DNA of 32,735 nt from CAZSPL01 sp964608735 (lineage in GTDB: Bacteria; JAJVIF01; JAPKYR01; CAZSPL01): NCBI GenBank assembly GCA_964608735.1, contig CAZSPL010000012.1, forward strand, positions 1 to 32,735, given 5' to 3'. A program made the position numbers and the translations under genes. Position 1 is the stretch's first letter, and each line of letters begins with the position of its first letter. Below, in pieces: positions 24,618 through 31,826 of this stretch. The notes beneath the pieces are model-generated. The model ran no database searches. It worked only from the letters and a program-made list of their open reading frames with translations, and had not been told where the DNA came from.

Positions 24618-25022
24618 TTGCTACCTCCTCGGGAGCGCGCCGCCTTGATCAACCTACGGAAAACTCCCGTCAACCATTATTAACATCCCGGCACGGACGG
24701 GCTATTTTGACTGAATTTCCCAAAATTTCCCAAAAATTTTGGGACTTTTTTTCCAAAAGGACCAAATTGTCCCAAAAATTGCCCTTAAGTTATACAATCA
24801 GATTTAATCCTCCGCGCGCGGGTTTTCAAAAAATGCGGTGCGCTCGAATAATCACCCGTTCAGGCTTGCTACCGATTGTCAAAAGGAGCATTATGAGCTA
24901 ACATCTCATTCGGCTTTGACCGGCTTTGCGGCAATGATGTCGCGATGATTCCATAATTGATTGATATACGCAGGGCCGGTGTATACAGGCGTTTAAAGAA
25001 GGTTTCCGTATAGGAGGTTATC
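24618..25022. other. 405-bp divergent intergenic region
   Basis: No gene is seen here. It contains an AT-rich block with repeated CCCAAAA words (24715-24777) between two divergently transcribed genes, and a TATACA box (24982-24987) about 35 nt before the plus-strand ATG. For that box only poorly spaced TTGATA/TTGATT candidates serve as -35. Confidence 0.6.
24715..24777. repeat. Cluster of CCCAAAA repeats and a TCCCAAAA/TTTTGGGA palindrome
   Basis: CCCAAAA occurs at 24719-24725, 24729-24735 and 24771-24777, and inverted at 24737-24743. TCCCAAAA (24728-24735) and TTTTGGGA (24737-24744) form an exact palindrome around one base, followed by CTTTTTTT. Read on the plus strand this also looks like a terminator, but no gene ends just upstream. 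A regulator operator array is an alternative. Confidence 0.55.
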
Positions 25023-26006
25023 ATGTTCAAATTTTTTCCGCACATGATTGTCCTGGTGCTTCTTCTGATGACCGGCGTATCCGCGGGCGCGCAGGGAGAT
25101 GATGCATCACCCCGCCTGGCTTATGTCGCATACTTCGACGGCGGATTCCGCATCTACGATGTATCCGACCCGTCCAGCCCCGTCGATATCGGCGGCTACA
25201 ACACTCCGCGTCTCCAGGCGCTGGATATCAAGGTCCGCGACAACTATGCCTATGTTGCCGACGGCTACGGCGGCCTTCAGATATACGATATATCCAACAC
25301 CGCGAAGATAGAGCTGACGAAATCGTTCAAGCGTCCATGCGATGCACGGGCGGTAAGCCTGATGGATAACTGCGCACTCGTCGCGGCGAATAACTCGATA
25401 CAGATTTTCAACATCTCCGACCCGGCGAATGCATACTGGATAACGACATATGAGATCGATGTCGAGTATGACCAGCATATCGAGGGCGTCGATGGATATG
25501 CGTATGTCGCGTGCGGAGTGAACGGGTTGAAGATACTCGACGTGAGTGACCCGGGTGATACGCATATTGTCGGAGAGATAAAAGCGCACGGGATGGATCG
25601 CGGCATCGAGGCGGTGGGTGACCTTGTCTACGTAGCCGAGGGCTCCGCCGGGCTTCAGATCATCGATGTGAGCGACAAGTCGAATCCCGAGAGGATCGGC
25701 GCGGGAATCCGCACCGGCGATGCCGCATGGAGCGTTTATGTCGACGGCAACACCGCCTATGTCGCCGACAGGAACGACGGTCTTCACATAATCGATATCA
25801 GCGCCCCGGACCAGTTGAGCGAGATCGGATTCTACAAGATTCACCGCGGCAAGGCATCGGTGGTTGAGGTCAGCGGCGGATATGCATTCGTCGCGGCGGT
25901 CAACGGCGACCTGCAGGTTATCGATGTTTCCGACCCGGCGAATCCGGTGCTTGTTTCATGGATCGAAACACGCGGTACGGCGAGAAGCGTTGTCGTCACG
26001 AGTTGA
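25023..26006 (+). CDS. Secreted LVIVD-repeat beta-propeller protein
   Basis: 327 residues with a signal peptide (to about residue 23). The rest is seven copies of a 40-residue LVIVD-type repeat, each with a YxYVAxxxGGLQIxDxSDPxxP core: FRIYDVSDPSSP, LQIYDISN, IQIFNISDPAN, LKILDVSDPGD, LQIIDVSD, LHIIDISAPDQ and LQVIDVSDPANP. Seven repeats predict a closed seven-bladed propeller. Such proteins are secreted or cell-surface and mostly of unknown role, often with binding functions. Ribosome site AGGAGG. A strong terminator follows the gene, so it is monocistronic. No lipobox is seen. Confidence 0.92.
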   Translation: MFKFFPHMIVLVLLLMTGVSAGAQGDDASPRLAYVAYFDGGFRIYDVSDPSSPVDIGGYNTPRLQALDIKVRDNYAYVADGYGGLQIYDISNTAKIELTKSFKRPCDARAVSLMDNCALVAANNSIQIFNISDPANAYWITTYEIDVEYDQHIEGVDGYAYVACGVNGLKILDVSDPGDTHIVGEIKAHGMDRGIEAVGDLVYVAEGSAGLQIIDVSDKSNPERIGAGIRTGDAAWSVYVDGNTAYVADRNDGLHIIDISAPDQLSEIGFYKIHRGKASVVEVSGGYAFVAAVNGDLQVIDVSDPANPVLVSWIETRGTARSVVVTS

Positions 26007-26030
26007 ATGAATTTATACTGGAAGAATGTC

Positions 26031-26057
26031 AACCCGTCCTCGCGACGGGTTTTCTTT
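26031..26057 (+). terminator. Rho-independent terminator after the LVIVD gene
   Basis: Exact 8-bp stem AACCCGTC / GACGGGTT (26031-26038, 26044-26051) with a 5-nt loop, followed by TTCTTT. Confidence 0.85.
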
Positions 26058-26216
26058 AGATAACTTACAGGTGTGATGAATTTGGAAATTTGTTAGTGCA
26101 GCTTAACAGTTAATATCATAAAAATATTCACAACTAATATCCATTAGCATTAATTAGTATATTCAGGCTGGCGGACTGAAACAAATTATAAGTTTTTTAA
26201 CATTTTTAATAGCAAT

Positions 26217-26248
26217 TACTGATATTAATATGGTATAGAATATCAGTA
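26217..26248. repeat. Inverted repeat in the 26272 leader
   Basis: TACTGATATT (26217-26226) and AATATCAGTA (26239-26248) are exact inverted 10-bp arms around a 12-nt loop containing TATAG. It sits 24 nt upstream of the lipoprotein start in an AT-rich region of about 200 bp. The symmetry and position fit an operator or an mRNA leader hairpin. TTAACA at 26197-26202 is a possible -35. Confidence 0.5.
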
Positions 26249-26271
26249 TAGTATTTTGAGAGGTGGAAAGA

Positions 26272-28518
26272 ATGGCTGCAAGGAATACTCTTCCTCGTTT
26301 ATTCCTGCTCGTATCCTTCATAGTAATTTTACTCACAAGCTGTTCCTCAAGTTCCAACCAGATAACATCACCGGCATCATCGAATGACCCGGTGCAAGCG
26401 GCCGTATCGCTTGACGGCGGCATGAGAATCCCGCTGGGATTTTACTCATGCATCGCGGACCCGTCAGCGGGCACGCTCGATATCCTTCCCAACCGCATGC
26501 CCGAAATGCATGTGAATATCGTTTATTACCTCCAGTTGAGCGGGAATCTCGTTACCCTTGAGAGCGCCCCGCAGTTCAGCGACGGGGGTAAAACGCTCGA
26601 TGTGGATGTCGGCATCACGCATCCGATGGTCAAACAGTACTACACCGGGTTCGATTTCCGGATGATCCTCATCACGGAGGGAAACGTCGCGGGCTGGTCC
26701 GACGCGGGCGTAAAGGTGGCGGGCTTCAACCAGACGCGGCTTGTGAATGCCGACGGGCATACGCGGTGGTGGAATCCGGCGGAATTCAACGGTAGCGGCA
26801 TCTATGGATATACCGAAGGCGGCCTCGGTCATACATTGAATCCCGCCAGCGTCGCCACCGTGAACGGGTTCAAGTATTTCGCGGATGACCTCTCCGCCAA
26901 TGAAAGCCTGTCGGACCTCAACACCGTGACCCGCGGAGTGTCATCACCCGGCGCGAAGAACATCCGCCATATGAAGATTTCGCTTCTCGGCGGATTTAAA
27001 TTCAATTACGCCGTCGATGCAAGCTGGGCTGTGCCGACGGTGAATCCCCCGACATCGCTCGACGATTTCCCGCCCAATGCCAACCAGCCGGAGGCGTATT
27101 TCATCGACGTCAACGAACTTGTCAATTCGCTCTGGTACGTCGACGCTTCACACAGGGGCGGAAACCTTTGCCTGAGGGTGAGGGCATACGACTGGCAGGG
27201 CGCGTCGTCCATGTCGTGGGGCTATCTTGAGATCCCGGCTCTTGGCGTGGCGACGACGATGTCCGTACGGGAAACGGGCGACAATTATAAGGACTTCGCG
27301 TTCGACCTTCCAGGCGCGGTGGTTCCCGGGGCCGGGCCATACTATGCATTGCTCACGTTTTACTGCGGCGACGGAACATACCAGCCCGGGCAGACCGGGG
27401 TCGATCTTCCGCTGTATGCATATATGCTTCATACGATAGGTGTATCGGGGGTGGAGCCTCCCTTGAACGAGCCTCCTTATTCCTGCGCCGGGATGTTCGG
27501 CGACCCGCCGTACTATGCCGGCACGCTCTATCAATTCACCGGCCTGTGCTCCTATGACAACGACGGTGAAATCGTGGAGCTTCAATGGGATTTCGATTAC
27601 AACGGAAGCACATTCGACACCGAGGCATACGGCTGGGCCGCGGAGCATACGTTCGATGTCGGGACATACGATATCGCCCTGAAGTGCATGGACGACTTCG
27701 GCGAAACATCGCTCTCGGAGCCCATCCATGCGACTTTCGTCGACCCGTCGGGCAATAATCCGCCGGCCATCGATTCAATCGTCAAGAGCAGGACGACGAC
27801 CAAGGTCGGCGCATACGAGGAGCGAGTTACGCTCACCGTTACGGCCCACGACCCGGATGTCGGCGACTCGATTTCATACCTGTGGTCGGCTCCATCGGGA
27901 AGTTTCAACTTCGATAACAAGGCGTCGGTTGAATGGACGGCCCCCGCCACAGCGGGGCATGTTTATATAACTGTCAAAGTAACCGACAATCATGGCGCGT
28001 TCGACGAGGATTCAGATACCATGATACGGGTCACGCAGTTTCCCACGGGTGCATATCCATCGGGATTCAACCTCTCGAAACCCGCGCCGGGATGGACACT
28101 CCCGCGATTCCCGGACCACCAGTCGGTGAGCTTGTCCAGCGTCTCCCCCGGCAACGTTGTATATCTCGTTTTCTGGATGACGACCTGCAGCGTGTGCAGG
28201 GGGGAAATGCCCCTGCTCGCGGATGTATACGATGACTACACCGGGCAGGACCTCGTCTTTTATCTCATCGGGATGGACCCGTCGTGGGACACGGTTCTGA
28301 CATTTTACAACAACAACCCGTCCTGGAAAGCCACCGAATGGCTCCACGACCCGTACCCGCCGTCGAGCGCATACGTGCCGATACTCAATCTCATCGGCGG
28401 TACCGCGGGAGTACCGAACCATTTCATAATCGACAGGGACGGCAATGTGCGGGCGTCAAAGAAGGGCGGAATATACACCAAGACGGAGCTTACAACAGTG
28501 TTCAATGAACTGCTGTAG
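26272..28518 (+). CDS. Lipoprotein: shared module, PKD-like domains and C-terminal TlpA-type thioredoxin domain
   Basis: 748 residues. ATG 26272 is chosen with AGAGGTGG just upstream; an in-frame GTG at 26263 lies within that site. Lipobox LLTSC (Cys24). The shared module (about 40-330) carries GITHPM, GFDFRMI, LVNADGHTRWWNPAEFN, GYTEGGLGH, NGFKYF, RHMKISLLGG, FNYAVDASW and DFPPNANQPEAY. Two PKD/Ig-like domains follow (VELQWDFDYNG with GTYDIAL; then a VTLTVTAHDPDVGDSISYLW block). The last ~140 residues are a TlpA/redoxin fold: FWMTTCSVC gives CXXC at Cys639 and Cys642, and the cis-proline is in GVPNHFIID (P715). Such domains reduce or oxidise disulphides outside the cytoplasm. Its two paralogues lack this domain. 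A strong terminator follows. Confidence 0.88.
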   Translation: MAARNTLPRLFLLVSFIVILLTSCSSSSNQITSPASSNDPVQAAVSLDGGMRIPLGFYSCIADPSAGTLDILPNRMPEMHVNIVYYLQLSGNLVTLESAPQFSDGGKTLDVDVGITHPMVKQYYTGFDFRMILITEGNVAGWSDAGVKVAGFNQTRLVNADGHTRWWNPAEFNGSGIYGYTEGGLGHTLNPASVATVNGFKYFADDLSANESLSDLNTVTRGVSSPGAKNIRHMKISLLGGFKFNYAVDASWAVPTVNPPTSLDDFPPNANQPEAYFIDVNELVNSLWYVDASHRGGNLCLRVRAYDWQGASSMSWGYLEIPALGVATTMSVRETGDNYKDFAFDLPGAVVPGAGPYYALLTFYCGDGTYQPGQTGVDLPLYAYMLHTIGVSGVEPPLNEPPYSCAGMFGDPPYYAGTLYQFTGLCSYDNDGEIVELQWDFDYNGSTFDTEAYGWAAEHTFDVGTYDIALKCMDDFGETSLSEPIHATFVDPSGNNPPAIDSIVKSRTTTKVGAYEERVTLTVTAHDPDVGDSISYLWSAPSGSFNFDNKASVEWTAPATAGHVYITVKVTDNHGAFDEDSDTMIRVTQFPTGAYPSGFNLSKPAPGWTLPRFPDHQSVSLSSVSPGNVVYLVFWMTTCSVCRGEMPLLADVYDDYTGQDLVFYLIGMDPSWDTVLTFYNNNPSWKATEWLHDPYPPSSAYVPILNLIGGTAGVPNHFIIDRDGNVRASKKGGIYTKTELTTVFNELL

Positions 28519-28547
28519 TTCCAGCAAGCCTTGTCAACGAAATTCAT

Positions 28548-28573
28548 AAACCCGCGGGAACGCGGGTTTTTTC
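28548..28573 (+). terminator. Rho-independent terminator after the thioredoxin lipoprotein
   Basis: Exact 9-bp stem AAACCCGCG / CGCGGGTTT with loop GGAA, continuing into a T run. It resembles the terminator at 26031. Confidence 0.9.
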
Positions 28574-28593
28574 TTACCGGCCACTCGGGGGTC

Positions 28594-28622
28594 TTGACAT
28601 TCGCGGCGGCCGGACGATTAAT
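28594..28622 (+). promoter_or_regulatory. Promoter of the PPC-repeat gene
   Basis: TTGACA (28594-28599), 17 bp spacer, ATTAAT (28617-28622); consensus -35 with a moderate -10. It lies between the preceding terminator and the AGGAGG ribosome site of the gene at 28688. Confidence 0.65.
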
Positions 28623-28687
28623 TGATACATGCTCCCAGGGGGGGCTTTCCGTAATGAGCGTGACCGCAAACCAGGAGGTTTTCCCAG

Positions 28688-29890
28688 ATGACTCGCTTAA
28701 GAATTCTCCCTCTCATGATTGCCCTGTGCCTGTGTTTTATCTTAATGATAGCTGTTCCCGCAAGTTCGGGCATTCCGCAGCAGCAGCAATACTCGGGAAT
28801 TGAGTGCAATCCGGACGGCAACAACCAATCCGCGAGCGCCACGCTCGCACCGAAGCGCGTCAACGTATTCAACTCCGTGTGTGCCGACGACCCGTTCGAC
28901 TGGTATTGCATCCCATTGCCGGGAGTCGACTCGTGGGACGGCGAGATTGTAGTCGGCGCCGACGGCCCCGGCCTCGCGGTACGGCTTTACATCGATACCG
29001 GCTCCGGGCCGCAGATGATAAAGGAAGCCAGTCCCATCGCGCAGCAACCGGGCGACACGGTATATTACTCGCTGACATGGGACATACTTGAGCTTGCTTC
29101 GAGCATGGGATACGATGCAGCGCCGGCGGGAACCTATTTCATCAGGATCACATACTATTCCAATTACGCTGGCGAGCATCCGTATTACCTTTACACGTAC
29201 TTCATCCCCTGCGCTTATGACGCCGCGTCCAATACAACCACCGAGACCGCGATGCAGCTTCCCCCGGGAAAAAGCTTCAGCGGGCACCTCAACGTGACGG
29301 ATAAATCGAACTGGTTTAAATTCAACATCGCCCAGGGACAATCGGGCACCGGCCTTATCTTTTGCGAGCATATGAATTCCGCCGCCTACGAAACGCACGA
29401 TTCATACTCCCGCATATCGATGTCGGTATATAACTCGAACATGATCGAGCTCGCGCGGCAGGACCTTACCGTGGGTATGACGGGTGACATCGATTCGATG
29501 AACATCACTCCCCTTGCGCCCGACACATACTACATCGAGATGTGGTGTACTTCTACGACTCCGAGCACTCATTGGGAAGCATATTACACCGTATTCAACC
29601 ACGCACTCGCGCCGGATACCGGCGACTGGGCTCCCGATTCCAACAACGATATTGCATCCGCGGTACCCATAACCGAAGCGACGCCGGTGTCGGGCTCGCT
29701 CTATTCCCCGCGCGACCTTATGGACTACTACAGCTTCACAACGCAGCACTATTTCCTCGGCGACGTCATCATCCAGCCCGAGATTGCAATGATGGACTTG
29801 AACTGCGGCCTGCAGGATAAAGATGGGGGTTATTACTCCTTTGAATACTTGCCGGGCAGGGGATTCACCGCGAGTATTTTCGCCTATTAA
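28688..29890 (+). CDS. PPC-repeat secreted protein, 5' part up to an in-frame stop
   Basis: 400 residues to TAA at 29888-29890. Signal peptide to about residue 30 (IPLPLMIALC-like core, SSG). The protein consists of repeats of the bacterial pre-peptidase C-terminal (PPC) type, each opening with an acidic DxxxTA/SA motif and closing near a DxDWFxF-type strand: repeats near residues 38 (ECNPDGNNQSASATLAP), 178 (NTTTETAMQLPPGKSFSG, then DKSNWFKFNI) and 310 (DSNNDIASAVPI, then YYSFTT). PPC domains are exported beta modules of secreted peptidases and other surface proteins. The frame continues unbroken past the stop in the next entry. ATG 28688 has AGGAGG 9 nt upstream, and the promoter is at 28594. 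Confidence 0.8.
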   Translation: MTRLRILPLMIALCLCFILMIAVPASSGIPQQQQYSGIECNPDGNNQSASATLAPKRVNVFNSVCADDPFDWYCIPLPGVDSWDGEIVVGADGPGLAVRLYIDTGSGPQMIKEASPIAQQPGDTVYYSLTWDILELASSMGYDAAPAGTYFIRITYYSNYAGEHPYYLYTYFIPCAYDAASNTTTETAMQLPPGKSFSGHLNVTDKSNWFKFNIAQGQSGTGLIFCEHMNSAAYETHDSYSRISMSVYNSNMIELARQDLTVGMTGDIDSMNITPLAPDTYYIEMWCTSTTPSTHWEAYYTVFNHALAPDTGDWAPDSNNDIASAVPITEATPVSGSLYSPRDLMDYYSFTTQHYFLGDVIIQPEIAMMDLNCGLQDKDGGYYSFEYLPGRGFTASIFAY

Positions 29891-30856
29891 AAAACGACCG
29901 GCTACCTGCGCTTCCTCGACTCCTATAAAGTCACAAGCCCGGTTACATATACAGCTACATTCTATGAACACGGCATGCCCATGACTGGGCCGATAGGACA
30001 TTCGACGAAGGAAACCGCGATGGACCTCGAACCGGGCGACTTCCAGACGTATTACGTAATCGGCAAGGATGTCAGTATAGATTTCGAGCCTGGGATACAG
30101 GATGTATTCTTCCTGAAAGTCGGCGTACCGGAGGGCGGGCAGCTCGTCGGATTCTATGAATTCAAGGGCTCCCGAAGCGATTACGAAGTCGCCCTCGGCG
30201 GGATCAAGCCGGACGGCAGCGTCGCATGGGCCCCCGCCGTACAGGCCAATGCGAAGGGCAGGGTGTATATCGACCTGAACTATGATTTCGATGCCGAGGC
30301 GGGGAGTTATATGATACGGGTAAAGATGCTGCCCTCATCCGCCGGACGTATGCGGGTCCTGCTCTGCAACGATTCGCGCATCGCGGTACGCGTGAACGAC
30401 GGTGATACGATGGACGATCCGGGCGACTTGACGATTTACTCGGATAACGGCGTCTACCACAGGTTCGGCGATGTGAGTCCCGAGGACTGGGAAGATTATT
30501 ATTACTTCGACTCCGGGGATTTCGAACTCGCGGATGGCCCGAAGCAGTTCCTGAGGCTAAAGGGGGCATACGCCGGGATGAAGATGTACTTATTCAGGCA
30601 GGATCCGGCGGGCACCATCGGCACGGCGGAAATCACCGAACCCGGCGGATATGCCACTATCGACCTCGACGGAATCATCGTGCCGAACAAGAGATACCTC
30701 CTGGCAATCGCCCGCGCGCAGAACGTGGATGAGATACAGGTCTACGACCTCGAACTTCGCGATGACTTCTATGTGATGCGACCGCCGGATGGCATATTCA
30801 AGATGGAGAAAATGAAGCTGCCCATTAAGAAGCTTAAGGTGAAGGTAAAGGATTGA
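29891..30856 (+). CDS. PPC-repeat secreted protein, 3' part downstream of the in-frame stop
   Basis: Continuous with the preceding frame: after TAA the codons read on as KTTGYLRFLDSYKV and give two further PPC-like repeats (HSTKETAMDLEPGDF, and DGDTMDDPGDLTIYSDN followed by EDWEDYYYF), ending KLKVKVKD. If the TAA is a substitution, the intact protein is 722 residues with five repeats. The first ATG after it (29975) has no convincing ribosome site or signal peptide, so this part is not likely an independent gene. The remnant is otherwise free of frameshifts. Confidence 0.7.
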   Translation, partial: KTTGYLRFLDSYKVTSPVTYTATFYEHGMPMTGPIGHSTKETAMDLEPGDFQTYYVIGKDVSIDFEPGIQDVFFLKVGVPEGGQLVGFYEFKGSRSDYEVALGGIKPDGSVAWAPAVQANAKGRVYIDLNYDFDAEAGSYMIRVKMLPSSAGRMRVLLCNDSRIAVRVNDGDTMDDPGDLTIYSDNGVYHRFGDVSPEDWEDYYYFDSGDFELADGPKQFLRLKGAYAGMKMYLFRQDPAGTIGTAEITEPGGYATIDLDGIIVPNKRYLLAIARAQNVDEIQVYDLELRDDFYVMRPPDGIFKMEKMKLPIKKLKVKVKD

Positions 30857-30887
30857 TTAAAAGGCTGCCGGTCGCTCCAAGGGCAGT

Positions 30888-30907
30888 ATTAAAATATTTA
30901 TTTTAAT
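30888..30907. repeat. AT-rich inverted repeat upstream of a promoter
   Basis: ATTAAAAT (30888-30895) and ATTTTAAT (30900-30907) are exact 8-bp inverted arms around ATTT. They lie just upstream of the -35 at 30920 and just after a weak CTGCC/GGCAG stem (30865-30886). It may be an operator, UP-like AT-rich DNA, or part of a terminator for the PPC gene. Confidence 0.45.
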
Positions 30908-30919
30908 CGCAATGCGATA

Positions 30920-30948
30920 TTGACACAGCCAAAGGCTTGGTGTATATA
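30920..30948 (+). promoter_or_regulatory. Strong sigma70 promoter of the broken lipoprotein gene
   Basis: TTGACA (30920-30925), 17 bp spacer, TATATA (30943-30948). It stands 28 nt before the ATG at 30977, with GGGAGG between. Confidence 0.75.
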
Positions 30949-30976
30949 GCTATTGTAGCATCAGGGAGGTAGGTTT

Positions 30977-31354
30977 ATGAAAACACCGGCGATTGGTTCA
31001 GGCTGTAAGCGGAGAGGGGTATTTTTACGCTTGCTTGTCCTCGCGGCGGTTATGCTTCCTCTCATTATCGGTTGTTCCAGTGGGAAGAATAATCCGATAG
31101 ATCCCGCTCAAGATGTGTCGGCGGAGCCGGGGGATACGTCGTATCAAGGTTATACCGACCAACGGCACAGCACATCGAGCCATGAAGAAGAGCGGGGGTA
31201 CAAGTCGCCATATCTTGAGATTATCGGCCCGGCGGAGATTATAGAATACGAGTACGATATAAAAGTAACAAACCTTCAACTGCCTGTATTTCAAGCGCAA
31301 TTGTGCATAATTTCAACTCGCCGCTGGACGTTGCGATGTTCTCATGTATCGTAG
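30977..31354 (+). CDS. Broken lipoprotein gene, first fragment
   Basis: 125 residues as read. Lipoprotein signal peptide with lipobox LIIGC (Cys33), then a Ser/Thr/Asp/Glu-rich linker and a beta strand (PYLEIIGPAEIIEYEYDIKVTN). After about position 31273 this frame stops making sense (RRWTLRC). The neighbouring frame continues the Ig-like sequence (STACISSAIVHNFNSPLDVAMFS), so one base appears lost around AACCTTC (31271-31277). Codon use and base composition are less GC-rich than upstream genes. The promoter at 30920 and the ribosome site GGGAGG are intact. Confidence 0.6.
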   Translation: MKTPAIGSGCKRRGVFLRLLVLAAVMLPLIIGCSSGKNNPIDPAQDVSAEPGDTSYQGYTDQRHSTSSHEEERGYKSPYLEIIGPAEIIEYEYDIKVTNLQLPVFQAQLCIISTRRWTLRCSHVS

Positions 31355-31809
31355 ATTATACCGACGTCAAGCCGATCCTGAATGAATCAGACAACATAGT
31401 TGAATTTTCGCCCCTTGAGCCGCTTCACGACGGGTGGCATGAAGCCTGGATAAGCTTCTCCGGCGGGACTTCATTCGTTTATACCGGCGTTTCATTCAAG
31501 GTTGTTACGGAGCCCCCTGTAATCACAAATATCATGCTTCAGCCGGAAACACGGACCATACGCGTCTGCTTTGACAGGCAGATCGAATCGAAAGATGCAT
31601 TGAATGTAAACAACTGGCTTTTGAGCGGCATCTCCGGGGTTTTTGATGAAGCAACGATGTATCCCTATGGAGGCGGGACCCAGGTTTTGATTAAAATTGC
31701 CGCCGACAAGAATCTCGGGGACTATGCGCTTGGCGGCCTGACACTGTATTTCAAGGCGAAGGAGGGCATCGTTGAGGGAAAGATCTCCGAAGGCGCATTG
31801 TTCGGCTGA
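31303..31809 (+). CDS. Broken lipoprotein gene, second fragment
   Basis: 168 residues in another frame from GTG 31303. It continues two Ig-like or fibronectin-like beta domains (WHEAWISFSGGTSFVYTG, then TNIMLQPETRTIRVCFDRQI with YALGGLTLYFKAKEG). The frame upstream is open from about 31240, and the sequence there fits as continuation of the first fragment. It ends at TGA 31807. The following codons in the same frame remain readable (NNHGG) before the frame moves again. No own ribosome site, so this is a fragment rather than a separate gene. Function unknown. Confidence 0.6.
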   Translation: MHNFNSPLDVAMFSCIVDYTDVKPILNESDNIVEFSPLEPLHDGWHEAWISFSGGTSFVYTGVSFKVVTEPPVITNIMLQPETRTIRVCFDRQIESKDALNVNNWLLSGISGVFDEATMYPYGGGTQVLIKIAADKNLGDYALGGLTLYFKAKEGIVEGKISEGALFG

Positions 31810-31826
31810 AATAACCATGGCGGTGA

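Noticed and set aside
26007..26271. Small RNA or riboswitch in the AT-rich gap
   Set aside because: Apart from the terminator and the inverted repeat, no conserved aptamer pattern is visible.
31807..31809. TGA read as Trp or selenocysteine
   Set aside because: Other genes in the window use TGA as a normal stop (for example lpxA), and no SECIS-like hairpin is evident; frameshifts on both sides indicate decay or error.
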